Counted from the stretch's first letter, positions 1 to 6,151 are shown. The stretch is 6,310 nucleotides of DNA from Candidatus Wirthbacteria bacterium CG2_30_54_11 (GCA_001873755.1 MNZT01000126.1:1-6310); one strand, 5' to 3'. Notes: a model not told the origin generated them from the sequence alone. Numbers and translations: made by a program.

Positions 1-724
1 TTCCCTTTGGTGCGGTCTGTCCGGCGATGTGGCAGGCTACCTGCTTGGTGATGTTCTTTTTGATATAGGCTGCTGTTTCCTCTTCCATATTGCCGCCGAT
101 CTCGCCCAGCATGACGATTTTTTCGGTGGCAGGGTCTTTTTCAAAAAGTCCGAGGATATCCTGGAAGGTGCTGCCGATGATGGGATCACCGCCGATCCCC
201 ACGGCAGTGGTGACACCCATGCCTGCATCTTTCAGCAGGGCGACGATCTCGTAGGTCAGTGTGCCGGAACGGGACACTACGCCGACCGAGCCTTCAGTAA
301 AAATATGGCCTGGGATGATGCCCAGCTTGGCTTGATTGACCGTGAGGAGCCCTGGACAGTTGGGTCCGATGACCACACGGTTCCTCTTGACCGCTTCCGT
401 GACGATATCGAGCTCATCATGGGCAGGGACGCCTTCCGTGATGACCACGAGGTTCAGGTCGTGTGAGAGAGCTTCCAGGGCCGCGTCCTTTACGAACGGG
501 GCCGGGACAAAGATGACGGACCAGTCGGGAGAGAACTGCCTGACCGCTTCTTCCACGGTGTCGACGACCGGGATGCCTTCGACCGAGGTGCCGCCTTTGC
601 CGGGCGTGATGCCGGCGACGATGCTGGTGCCGTACTCGCGCATCAGCCTGGTGTGGAAAAGTCCCTGGGCTCCGGTCATGCCCTGGACAATGGCTCTGGT
701 GTCCTTATCGATCAGGATGGACAT
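1..724 (-). CDS. sucD: Succinyl-CoA synthetase (succinate-CoA ligase) alpha subunit, 3' end missing
   Basis: This is the alpha subunit of succinyl-CoA synthetase, which carries the phosphohistidine and CoA site and works with SucC to interconvert succinyl-CoA + NDP + Pi and succinate + CoA + NTP. Translation from the ATG at 724 gives 241 residues without a stop before the window edge; family members are about 290 long. Visible hallmarks are the N-terminal MSILIDKDT start, the CoA-binding TPGKGGT segment (~40-46), VPAPF (~73-77), GPNCPG (~120-125), SRSGTLTYE (~151-159), GIGGDP (~176-181) and LGEIGG, whose Glu208 matches the residue that stabilises the phosphohistidine in the E. coli enzyme. 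The last residues (TAPKG) lie just before the family GHAGA segment with the catalytic His, which is therefore off the edge and cannot be checked. The gene lies 46 bp after sucC. Its ribosome site is weak (an AGG about ten bases before ATG), so coupling to sucC or a separate weak promoter in the gap is possible. Confidence 0.97.
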   Translation of the reverse strand, partial: MSILIDKDTRAIVQGMTGAQGLFHTRLMREYGTSIVAGITPGKGGTSVEGIPVVDTVEEAVRQFSPDWSVIFVPAPFVKDAALEALSHDLNLVVITEGVPAHDELDIVTEAVKRNRVVIGPNCPGLLTVNQAKLGIIPGHIFTEGSVGVVSRSGTLTYEIVALLKDAGMGVTTAVGIGGDPIIGSTFQDILGLFEKDPATEKIVMLGEIGGNMEEETAAYIKKNITKQVACHIAGQTAPKG

Positions 725-770
725 GGGGAATACCTATAACTTATGAATGTATGAATACTGGTTAACAAGG

Positions 771-1898
771 CTATCTGGCGAGCTCGACCGCAGCCTGAGC
801 TGCTTCGTCCATATTCGAAATGGCCTTGATCCCGCTCGGTTCGAGGATCTTGTTGCCTTCTTCTTCATTGGTCCCGACCATGCGCATGACGATCGGGATC
901 TGGAGATCGCGCGCTTTCTGATAATTTACCAGTCCCTGCGCGATGAGATCGCAGCGGGTGATGCCGCCGAAGATATTGATGAGGATCGCTTTCAGTCCTG
1001 GCTTCATCAGGATCAGTTCCAGGGATTCTTCCATTTTTTCAACATTGGCGCCGCCGCCGATATCCAGGAAATTGGCCGGCTTTCCGCCGAAATGTTCGAG
1101 TACATCGAGCGTGCACATGACCAGTCCTGCACCGTTGCCGATGACACCGATATTGCCGTCGAGCTCGACATAGTTGATGTCGTAGACCTGGGCTTTGCGT
1201 TCGATCTCAGACATGCCTCGTTTGAGGTCCGAGGAGGCGAACTTGTGCCGGTACAAGCTATTGCCGTCGATGGTCATCTTGCTGTCTGCCGCGATGATGC
1301 CCCGGTCGGTCAGCATGAGCGGATTGATCTCGACGAGTGTGGCGTCCTCGGTACGCATAAGACGGACCAGCTTGAAGAGGAGGTCTCCCAGCTGCATCAC
1401 TTCTTTCGACCCGAGACCGGAGGAGAGCGACTTGGCGAGTTCTTTGGCTTCAAATGATTTGAGGTCAGCTTTGATATGAATCTTTTTGATCGCCTCAGGT
1501 TTGCCATGGGCGGTTTCTTCGATATCTACCCCGCCTTCGGTGGAAAAGATCAGTACCAGGGACTTCCTCATTTTGTCAAAGGTGATTGACAGATAATATT
1601 CTTTGAGGATGGTCAGTTTTTCCTCGACCAGTACTTCATCGACGGCTAGTCCAAGCAGAGTCGACCCAAGCATGGTTTTGATCACTTTTTCCACATGATC
1701 GGCATCGGTAAGCTTCACCCCGCCGGCTTTGCCTCTTTTCCCTGACAGGATCTGAGCTTTGACTACAGAGCCATGGTTTTGTTTGGTAAATCTGACGGCG
1801 GCCGGGGTATCGAGATGGCTTGAGACCAGCACGCTTTTTGCCAGCGGGATATCATAGGCGCGGTAGAGATTTTTCCCCTGAAATTCTTTCAGATCCAT
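771..1898 (-). CDS. sucC: Succinyl-CoA synthetase beta subunit
   Basis: This 375-residue protein is the nucleotide-binding beta subunit of succinyl-CoA synthetase, the partner of SucD encoded next. The N-terminal ATP-grasp part (~1-220) starts with MDLKEFQGK and has the GKRGKAGGVK loop (~53-62), STEGGVDIE (~119-127) and VEINPL (~189-194). Glu190, Asn192 and Asp205 align with the E. coli phosphohistidine-contacting Glu197 and the Mg2+ ligands Asn199 and Asp213. The C-terminal CoA-ligase part (~240-375) has LDGNIG (~246-251), NGAGL (~255-259), NFLDIGGGA (~276-284) and NIFGGITRCD (~308-317). The length is slightly below the usual ~388 but nothing essential is missing. The ATG start is preceded by an AGGAAAAGG ribosome site at 1908-1916. 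The gene sits 29 bp after korC and 46 bp before sucD. Whether ATP or GTP is preferred cannot be told by eye. Confidence 0.97.
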   Translation of the reverse strand: MDLKEFQGKNLYRAYDIPLAKSVLVSSHLDTPAAVRFTKQNHGSVVKAQILSGKRGKAGGVKLTDADHVEKVIKTMLGSTLLGLAVDEVLVEEKLTILKEYYLSITFDKMRKSLVLIFSTEGGVDIEETAHGKPEAIKKIHIKADLKSFEAKELAKSLSSGLGSKEVMQLGDLLFKLVRLMRTEDATLVEINPLMLTDRGIIAADSKMTIDGNSLYRHKFASSDLKRGMSEIERKAQVYDINYVELDGNIGVIGNGAGLVMCTLDVLEHFGGKPANFLDIGGGANVEKMEESLELILMKPGLKAILINIFGGITRCDLIAQGLVNYQKARDLQIPIVMRMVGTNEEEGNKILEPSGIKAISNMDEAAQAAVELAR

Positions 1899-1927
1899 AT
1901 CTGGGTACCTTTTCCTGGTAAATGTGA

Positions 1928-2419
1928 TCAGTTCATATGGTAGCCTTCTTCGATCGCCTTGATGTTGAGATCAAGTGATTTTTTGATGAACAGCGAAAAA
2001 TCCACGTCTTTCTGCTCAATCTCAAGAAAGTTGAGAATTTTACCCAGCAGCACCATATTGCCGACCCTGGTGGACTGGAGTTTTTCCCGTGCCACGATAA
2101 AAAAAGGGAAAACATCAGCACCTTTGGGCGGCTTCTGTACCCCTTCATCAGCCCAGACGTATTTTGCCAGGGAGGCATCAAATGAGTTGTCCGAGGTTAT
2201 GATGAGCAGGTCAGGGTGCTCCACGACCGGGTTTGAGATCTCGTGGTCGGAGATCACGATGTCGGCTGCGGTGTTGCCGCCCCTGACCGCAGAGTCATAG
2301 TCGAGGCTCTGGGTGGCGTTTTGCCCGCGGCTGACCGCGATCTTGGCGATGACCGTACCGAGGAGCTTGATACCGTGCCCGCCGGCACCGATGATCTTGA
2401 ATTTGATGGGGTAGTTCAT
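1928..2419 (-). CDS. korC: 2-oxoglutarate:ferredoxin oxidoreductase gamma subunit
   Basis: This is the gamma subunit of a four-subunit 2-oxoacid:ferredoxin oxidoreductase, 163 residues, somewhat below the ~180 typical of the family. The N-terminus has the glycine-rich GAGGHG motif (~11-16), the family GxGGxG signature, followed by the second conserved element, seen here as DYDSAVRGGN (~40-49), which corresponds to the family S/E-x-RGG segment. The following stretch SDHEISNPVVEHPDLLIITS matches the usual layout in which a central strand precedes a conserved aspartate. The gamma domain is known to contribute to CoA binding and oligomer assembly. It follows korB by 25 bp and precedes sucC by 29 bp, completing a D-A-B-C order. 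The ribosome site is poor (only GGA about ten bases before the ATG), so translation may be coupled to korB. It ends with UGA. Substrate specificity is inferred from context. Confidence 0.92.
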   Translation of the reverse strand: MNYPIKFKIIGAGGHGIKLLGTVIAKIAVSRGQNATQSLDYDSAVRGGNTAADIVISDHEISNPVVEHPDLLIITSDNSFDASLAKYVWADEGVQKPPKGADVFPFFIVAREKLQSTRVGNMVLLGKILNFLEIEQKDVDFSLFIKKSLDLNIKAIEEGYHMN

Positions 2420-2444
2420 GGCGATATCCGATGGTAATGGGTGA

Positions 2445-3194
2445 CTATCTGGTCATGATCCCGAGTTCGTTCTGGGCCAGCTGCTGACCCGGCTGGAGGT
2501 CACTCTTGATCTTATATGTTTCCTTGATCTGCATGAGCATCTCGTGAGGATTCTTGAACCCCAGCCTGCGGCCGTTGTTCTCTATGCAGTAGTCGCGGAC
2601 TTCCAGAAGGGCAAATCCGTGCCATGACATCATTTCCTTGATGCATTTCTTCAGGTGGGGCTGATGCCAGACAGAGCTGCGGGCATAGAAATAGTGGGCA
2701 TTTGAGGTGATGAGACCCTGGGCATTGAACGGATCATAGGGGCTGCCCTGGGGGCTGGTCACGGTCTTGACCCCTTTCGGGGTGCAGGGGGACATCTGAC
2801 CGCCGGTCAGACCGTAGATGTCATTGACATTGACGATGACCTTGAGGTTGGCGTTGCGTCGGGAGGAATGGAGCAGGTGATTGCCGCCGATGCCGAAAAT
2901 ATCCCCGTCACCGGATACCACGACCACGTTCAAGTCCGGTCGAACCGCTTTGACACCCTCTGCGAGGCAGACGGCGCGGCCATGCAGACCATGAATGCTG
3001 TCAAAATTGAAATATCCTGCGGTCCGGCCCGTGCATCCGATGCCGGAAATGATGGTGGTATTGGTATGGTCGAGGTTTGATTCCTTCATGGCTTCCGCGA
3101 TTACACGCTGCATGATCCCGAGCCCGCATCCGGGGCACCACATGGTCGGCCAGCGAGAAAAGCGGAGATATTCTTTCAGTTCTTCCTGATACAT
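2445..3194 (-). CDS. korB: 2-oxoglutarate:ferredoxin oxidoreductase beta subunit (TPP and 4Fe-4S binding)
   Basis: This 249-residue protein is the thiamine-pyrophosphate-binding beta subunit of the oxidoreductase. With KorA it decarboxylates the 2-oxoacid, and it passes electrons through its own 4Fe-4S cluster. The cluster ligands expected for KorB-type subunits are present: Cys20 and Cys23 in WCPGCG, Cys54 in SGIGC and Cys203 in the EVRDYC segment. The TPP/Mg2+ site is seen as GDGD (95-98), the IGGNH...RRN element (~102-114) and NDIYGLTGGQ (~124-133). A hydrophobic Val123 sits just before Asn124, where many relatives have Asn or Asp. HGLHGRA (~68-74) is another family landmark. An AAAGG ribosome site at 3201-3205 lies six bases before the ATG. 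It is 32 bp after korA and 25 bp before korC. Related pyruvate or branched-chain 2-oxoacid enzymes share these motifs; the neighbouring sucCD favours 2-oxoglutarate. Confidence 0.94.
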   Translation of the reverse strand: MYQEELKEYLRFSRWPTMWCPGCGLGIMQRVIAEAMKESNLDHTNTTIISGIGCTGRTAGYFNFDSIHGLHGRAVCLAEGVKAVRPDLNVVVVSGDGDIFGIGGNHLLHSSRRNANLKVIVNVNDIYGLTGGQMSPCTPKGVKTVTSPQGSPYDPFNAQGLITSNAHYFYARSSVWHQPHLKKCIKEMMSWHGFALLEVRDYCIENNGRRLGFKNPHEMLMQIKETYKIKSDLQPGQQLAQNELGIMTR

Positions 3195-3226
3195 GATGTA
3201 CCTTTCGTAAATATCGCAGCAGGGCG

Positions 3227-4270
3227 TCAGGCTTTGTATACTTTCTTTTCCCTCATGGTCGCGACGATCTGGCTCAGGCTGAGATCACCGCCGATGACGG
3301 GAATCGATACGCTCTCTCGTTTCAGGATGCGTTCGATCTCGCCTCCGTACTGGCCGTCATTCATTTCGATAACGACGACCTTTTTGTGCCCCTGGCAGGC
3401 TTCTATAATCTCCCGGTCGAGCGAGGGCCAGATCCTGATCGGCCGGAAATACGCATAGGCATCCCCAAGTTCGCGTACGATGCGGGAGGTGATGCCGTAG
3501 GAGATGATGATGGTGTTACTTTTGTCGTTCGGGACGGTTTCGAACAGTGCGTACTTGTCCGCTACTATCTGGATCTCCTTCTTGTATCCTGCATACCACT
3601 CGCGGTAATAGGCGGAGTCTTTGGTGTCGGGCACGTCGTCTCTGGAAAGCAGACCGGTGAAATGACGTCTTCCCTGGCCAAAGGGAGGACGCGAGCGGGG
3701 GACCGGGGGGATATTCACGGCATCGAGATCGATCGCTTCGTACAGGTGGCCGATATAGCCGTCCATCAGCAGTACGACCGGAGACAGCGACTCTTCGGCC
3801 GCGTTGAAACTGATGATCGTTTGAGCGTATGCTTCCTCGACCGAATTGGGCGAAAAAGCGATAGGATAAAAGTCCCCGTGGCTCCCGTAGCGGGCCTGCA
3901 TGACGTCGCCCTGAGAGGGGAGCGTCGGCATCCCGGTGGAAGGTCCAACACGCTGGACATCGACGATGACGATAGGGGCACGGGTCATGTGTGCCAGTCC
4001 GATCCCTTCCTGCATGAGGGAAAATCCGGGACCGGAGGTCGCAGTCATGGCTTTGGCCCCGGCCAGAGAAGCTCCGACGATAGCATTGATAGAGGCTATT
4101 TCATCTTCAAAATGAAGATAGGCGAATCTGGGATTCCGGGCGGGTTCTTCTGCCAGGAGCTCCATGATCTCGGTCGCAGGAGTGATCGGATATCCGGCAT
4201 AGAACTGTATGCCGGCCTGCAGTGCTGCCAGAGCTACGGCTTCATTCCCCTGGAGGAATCTGGTATCCAT
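3227..4270 (-). CDS. korA: 2-oxoglutarate:ferredoxin oxidoreductase alpha subunit
   Basis: This 347-residue protein is the alpha subunit of the oxidoreductase, of the short type without a fused gamma domain, consistent with the separate korC. The N-terminal pyrimidine-binding domain (~1-190) contains QGNEA (7-11), GYPITPATE (26-34) and the FEDEIA segment with Glu57, a likely cofactor-activating glutamate by family analogy. It also has TSGPG (78-82) and VGPSTGMPT (~108-116), the strongest signature of this subunit. After a variable linker rich in Pro and Arg (~190-235), a C-terminal transketolase-like domain (~245-345) contains ISYGITSRIVRE, IRIWP and VVIEMNDGQYGGEI, matching the usual subunit-contact region. 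The start is supported by a GAGGT ribosome site at 4278-4282, seven bases before the ATG. It lies 18 bp after korD and 32 bp before korB, and ends with UGA. 2-Oxoglutarate as the substrate is inferred from the link to sucCD. Confidence 0.94.
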   Translation of the reverse strand: MDTRFLQGNEAVALAALQAGIQFYAGYPITPATEIMELLAEEPARNPRFAYLHFEDEIASINAIVGASLAGAKAMTATSGPGFSLMQEGIGLAHMTRAPIVIVDVQRVGPSTGMPTLPSQGDVMQARYGSHGDFYPIAFSPNSVEEAYAQTIISFNAAEESLSPVVLLMDGYIGHLYEAIDLDAVNIPPVPRSRPPFGQGRRHFTGLLSRDDVPDTKDSAYYREWYAGYKKEIQIVADKYALFETVPNDKSNTIIISYGITSRIVRELGDAYAYFRPIRIWPSLDREIIEACQGHKKVVVIEMNDGQYGGEIERILKRESVSIPVIGGDLSLSQIVATMREKKVYKA

Positions 4271-4288
4271 GGATGAGACCTCGTATGA

Positions 4289-4501
4289 TTAGTTGGATGC
4301 TGGTTTTTCGATCAGAAATAATGCCTGATCCGGGCAATAGCGGACGCAGATCTGGCAGCGGGTACATTTGCCTACTTCGATGATTTCATTATTCTTCAGC
4401 TCCAGATTTTTCATAGGGCAGACTCCCACACAGAGCTGGCATTTTTTACACCAGGCGGGATTCCAGTTCAGGTTGGGTCGTTTTTCTACTGCTTTCATCA
4501 T
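4289..4501 (-). CDS. korD: 2-oxoglutarate:ferredoxin oxidoreductase delta subunit (2x 4Fe-4S ferredoxin)
   Basis: This 70-residue protein is a bacterial-type ferredoxin with two complete CxxCxxCxxxCP motifs: Cys18/21/24/28-Pro29 and Cys46/49/52/56-Pro57. Each set supplies three ligands to one 4Fe-4S cluster and the fourth to the other. As the first gene of the korDABC set, it is expected to be the delta subunit that carries electrons between the catalytic subunits and free ferredoxin. The basic N-terminus with WNPAWC is typical of this subunit class. Two adjacent ATG codons (4501 and 4498) are possible starts. The GAGG at 4506-4509 lies seven bases from the second and only four from the first, so a 69-residue form from the second ATG is plausible. 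It is 18 bp before korA and 76 bp after the upstream signal peptidase gene. Confidence 0.93.
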   Translation of the reverse strand: MMKAVEKRPNLNWNPAWCKKCQLCVGVCPMKNLELKNNEIIEVGKCTRCQICVRYCPDQALFLIEKPASN

Positions 4502-4505
4502 GCAT

Positions 4506-4509
4506 CCTC
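4506..4509 (-). promoter_or_regulatory. Ribosome binding site of korD (informs the start choice)
   Basis: On the minus strand GAGG is followed by ATGCATGATG. Spacing is four bases to the in-frame ATG at 4501 and seven to the in-frame ATG at 4498, which favours the latter. The nearer ATG inside the spacer is out of frame. Confidence 0.55.
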
Positions 4510-4577
4510 GACAATATGGTCAAAGTACACAAGCTCTTTCGGACTGGTATCCTGCCAGATAGGCAGCGGGGAAATGG

Positions 4578-5231
4578 TCAGAGATTGTAGTGCGGTGAAG
4601 GGAACAGAGCAAATTCTGAAAATGGCTTCACACGGGCGATCACTCTACCCACAATATTCCGTTTTGGCAGGGTCCAGGCCGTGAGAGGGCCGGTATTGTC
4701 TGAGACGACATCTCCCCGGGAATCGCTGCTGTGTGTCCGGTTATCACCCATGACGAAATATTCATCGCTCCCCAGTCTCTCCACTACATATCCCTGAGTG
4801 CTGGCAGGGGTGTCGAGATACTCTTCCCTGAGGGCTATGCCGTTGGGATACTGGTTATTATAGATGATCACCTGGCCATCACCTTTGATCTCGAGCCGGT
4901 CACCGGGCAGGCCGATGATCCTTTTGACGAGATAGCGGTCGGTCTGCTGGGGAGGGACCAGGACGACGATGTCGCCTCGCATGGGATCCTTGAATCTGTA
5001 GCTCAGGATATTGGCGTAGACTTCCTGTCCATCTACCAGGGTGTCGTACATACTAGAGCCGACCACCGTAAATGGCTGGAGCACGAACAGTCTGATAATG
5101 AAGAAAACAATGAGAAGTATAGCGACCAGTTCGAGCACGAAAAGTACGCAGCTGAGAAGCAGTGTCCCCAGGTCCTTTTTCTTTTCAGCTTCTGCCTGAC
5201 CGGTTGTCTGGAGATTTGATCTGATATCCAT
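4578..5231 (-). CDS. lepB: Signal peptidase I (second of a tandem pair)
   Basis: This 217-residue protein is a type I signal peptidase (S26 family), a membrane-anchored Ser/Lys protease that removes signal peptides on the outer face of the cytoplasmic membrane. It has a short, charged cytoplasmic N-terminus (~1-21) and one strong membrane segment (~22-46). Box B follows as VVGSSM, with Ser60 as nucleophile before Met61. Box C/D includes RGDIVVL (~85-91) and YLVKRIIGLPGD, with Lys103 as the general base. Box E is MGDNRTHSSDSR (~161-172). After Met61 the sequence is YDTL, whereas the family usually has a proline where Asp63 stands. About 20 residues separate the SR of box E from the IVG segment, longer than usual, and the upstream paralogue has the same extension. 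No Shine-Dalgarno is visible in the 26 bp between the two genes, and no alternative in-frame start exists before a stop. It ends with UGA. Confidence 0.95.
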   Translation of the reverse strand: MDIRSNLQTTGQAEAEKKKDLGTLLLSCVLFVLELVAILLIVFFIIRLFVLQPFTVVGSSMYDTLVDGQEVYANILSYRFKDPMRGDIVVLVPPQQTDRYLVKRIIGLPGDRLEIKGDGQVIIYNNQYPNGIALREEYLDTPASTQGYVVERLGSDEYFVMGDNRTHSSDSRGDVVSDNTGPLTAWTLPKRNIVGRVIARVKPFSEFALFPSPHYNL

Positions 5232-5257
5232 GGCTGGGTGGCAATGTGAGGGAAAAG

Positions 5258-5947
5258 TTATAAGGTGTATGCAGGTGAGGAAAAGAATTTTAAGGCATCA
5301 AATGGCCACCAGCGCAGGAAGGCTTTGCCGACGATGTCTTTCTTGTGGATAGTCCAGGGATTTTCTGCCGTATTGTTTGAAGGATTGACCCCGCCCCGGG
5401 AGTCATTGCTCACCTGGCGGTTGTCGCCTAGGACGAAATAGTCGTCACTTCCCAAAGTGATCTGAAGCGTGCCTTTGGTGACCTTGTTGTCGCCGGCCAG
5501 GTATGGCTCATAGATGGCGTGCCCGTTGATGAGGACTTCGCCGGCTTCATCGATGGAAATTTTTTCACCCGGGAGACCAATGACGCGTTTGATATAGTCT
5601 CGGGTATCGCGGGGTGGATGCAGGATGATGATGTCTCCGCGTCTGGGCTCCGCGAAGCGGAAGGTCAGTTCGTCGATCAGGAGGATCTGGCCTTCCTGGA
5701 GGTTGGGTTCCATGCTGGAGCCGATGATGTAGAAAGGCTGGACGATGAACATGCGGATGAGGAACGAAAGTACGCCTACGATGACCATGATCTGCAGGAT
5801 TTCCAGCAGGAAACCGAAAAAAGATAACAGCGGATTGTGCCGAAGCCTGCTGCTTTTATTATTTTCTTCTGGTTGAGGGAATCGTTCGCTCTCAGGTGTG
5901 ACGGGTGGCTCTACAGAAGATTGGTATTGGTTTGAGAAGTTATCCAT
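5258..5947 (-). CDS. lepB: Signal peptidase I (first of a tandem pair)
   Basis: This 229-residue protein is a second type I signal peptidase (S26 family). A polar, Pro/Glu/Asn-rich cytoplasmic tail (~1-38) precedes one membrane segment (~39-64). The catalytic boxes are intact: IIGSSMEPNL with nucleophile Ser78, RRGDIIIL (~102-109), YIKRVIGLPGE with general base Lys120, and LGDNRQVSNDSR (~173-184). A loop of about 20 residues between SR and the next IVG, and a C-terminal F-x-SP-x-Y-x-L ending, are shared with the downstream paralogue. The classical M-x-P of box B is kept here but not in that paralogue. It is the first protein gene after the terminator that follows the tRNA, so it probably opens the transcript, yet neither a convincing promoter nor a good ribosome site is seen before the ATG at 5947. 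The next Met is inside the membrane segment, so this start is favoured. It ends with UAA. Confidence 0.95.
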   Translation of the reverse strand: MDNFSNQYQSSVEPPVTPESERFPQPEENNKSSRLRHNPLLSFFGFLLEILQIMVIVGVLSFLIRMFIVQPFYIIGSSMEPNLQEGQILLIDELTFRFAEPRRGDIIILHPPRDTRDYIKRVIGLPGEKISIDEAGEVLINGHAIYEPYLAGDNKVTKGTLQITLGSDDYFVLGDNRQVSNDSRGGVNPSNNTAENPWTIHKKDIVGKAFLRWWPFDALKFFSSPAYTL

Positions 5948-5986
5948 ATGGCGATATCTGCCTGTTATGAATCTAGATGCTGCTAC

Positions 5987-6015
5987 AAAAAAACAAGCTC
6001 ACTGTGGCTTGTTTT
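5987..6015 (-). terminator. Intrinsic terminator after tRNA-Val
   Basis: On the minus strand AAAACAAGC (6015-6007) pairs with GCTTGTTTT (5998-5990) as a perfect 9-bp stem around an 8-base loop. The stem runs into seven consecutive T residues (5993-5987). The T run is on the minus-strand side, so it ends transcripts coming from the tRNA. The stem is AT-rich, so some readthrough into the signal peptidase genes is possible. Confidence 0.75.
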
Positions 6016-6022
6016 GCAGAGT

Positions 6023-6052
6023 GGTGGGCCGCCTTCAGAGGCGAGCCTCACC
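6023..6052 (-). other. Inverted repeat in the tRNA 3' trailer
   Basis: CGCCT (6030-6034) and AGGCG (6039-6043) close a TCAG loop. The stem continues outward as GGTGGGC (6023-6029) against GCC and CACC (6045-6047, 6049-6052), with single-base bulges at 6044 and 6048. About 12 base pairs are possible. It lies between the tRNA and the terminator. It has no T run, so it is more likely a processing or stability element than a terminator. Confidence 0.5.
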
Positions 6053-6079
6053 AAATGTCCTTGCCAAGAGACATTGGTG
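6049..6079 (-). other. Inverted repeat joining the tRNA CCA end to its trailer
   Basis: CACCAAATGTC (6049-6059) is complementary to GACATTGGTG (6070-6079) apart from one bulged A, giving about ten pairs. One arm contains the discriminator base and CCA of the tRNA. In the precursor RNA the 3' end could therefore be paired with the trailer. The CACC at 6049-6052 is also used by the neighbouring inverted repeat, so the two structures compete. Confidence 0.5.
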
Positions 6080-6151
6080 GGCGGCAAAGGGCTCGAACCT
6101 TCGACCTCATGAATGTGAATCATGCGCTCTAACCAACTGAGCTAGCCGCCC
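6075..6151 (-). tRNA. tRNA-Val (anticodon CAC)
   Basis: The minus strand folds as a complete 77-base tRNA. The acceptor stem is GGGCGGC/GCCGCCC with discriminator A and an encoded CCA (6077-6075). The D-arm is GCTCAGTTGGTTAGAGC. The anticodon stem CATGA/TCATG holds the loop TTCACAT, and the T-arm GAAGG/CCTTT has the loop TTCGAGC. The anticodon is CAC (complement of 6115-6117), reading the valine codon GUG. All canonical positions, including U33, G18G19 and the TTCGA loop, are present, so it should be functional. A promoter lies upstream and a terminator downstream, so it looks like an independent transcription unit. Confidence 0.96.

Noticed and set aside
29..746. Plus-strand open frames of 145 and 136 codons
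   Set aside because: They lie opposite sucD, whose minus-strand translation is unmistakable. Their products resemble no family and they are shadows of its codon bias.
747..1479. Plus-strand open frames of 236, 94 and 76 codons
   Set aside because: They are antisense to sucC, with low-complexity or acidic products and no recognisable motif.
3386..4276. Plus-strand 296-codon open frame
   Set aside because: It is long, but lies exactly antisense to korA, with a Gly/Asp/Arg-rich product typical of a reversed coding strand. korA has all family motifs.
1928..4580. Recoded UGA (glycine or tryptophan code)
   Set aside because: UGA ends korC, korA and the second lepB at the expected family lengths, so the standard use of UGA as stop fits.
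4731..5827. Plus-strand open frames of 162 and 102 codons over the signal peptidases
   Set aside because: They are antisense shadows. The minus-strand genes carry intact catalytic boxes.
2418..5958. Shared ATGGCGATATC at 2418-2428 and 5948-5958 next to the korC and first lepB starts
   Set aside because: An 11-base match somewhere in a window of this size is expected by chance, and no regulatory logic links the two.
5964..5996. Promoter for the first lepB overlapping the terminator
   Set aside because: TTGTTT with TAGATT gives a 15-base spacer and a poor -10, and other pairings are worse. The signal is not strong enough to call.
5898..6140. Plus-strand 80-codon open frame ending in the tRNA
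   Set aside because: Its last part is the translated antisense of tRNA-Val, a common spurious protein call, and the rest covers the terminator and the lepB start.
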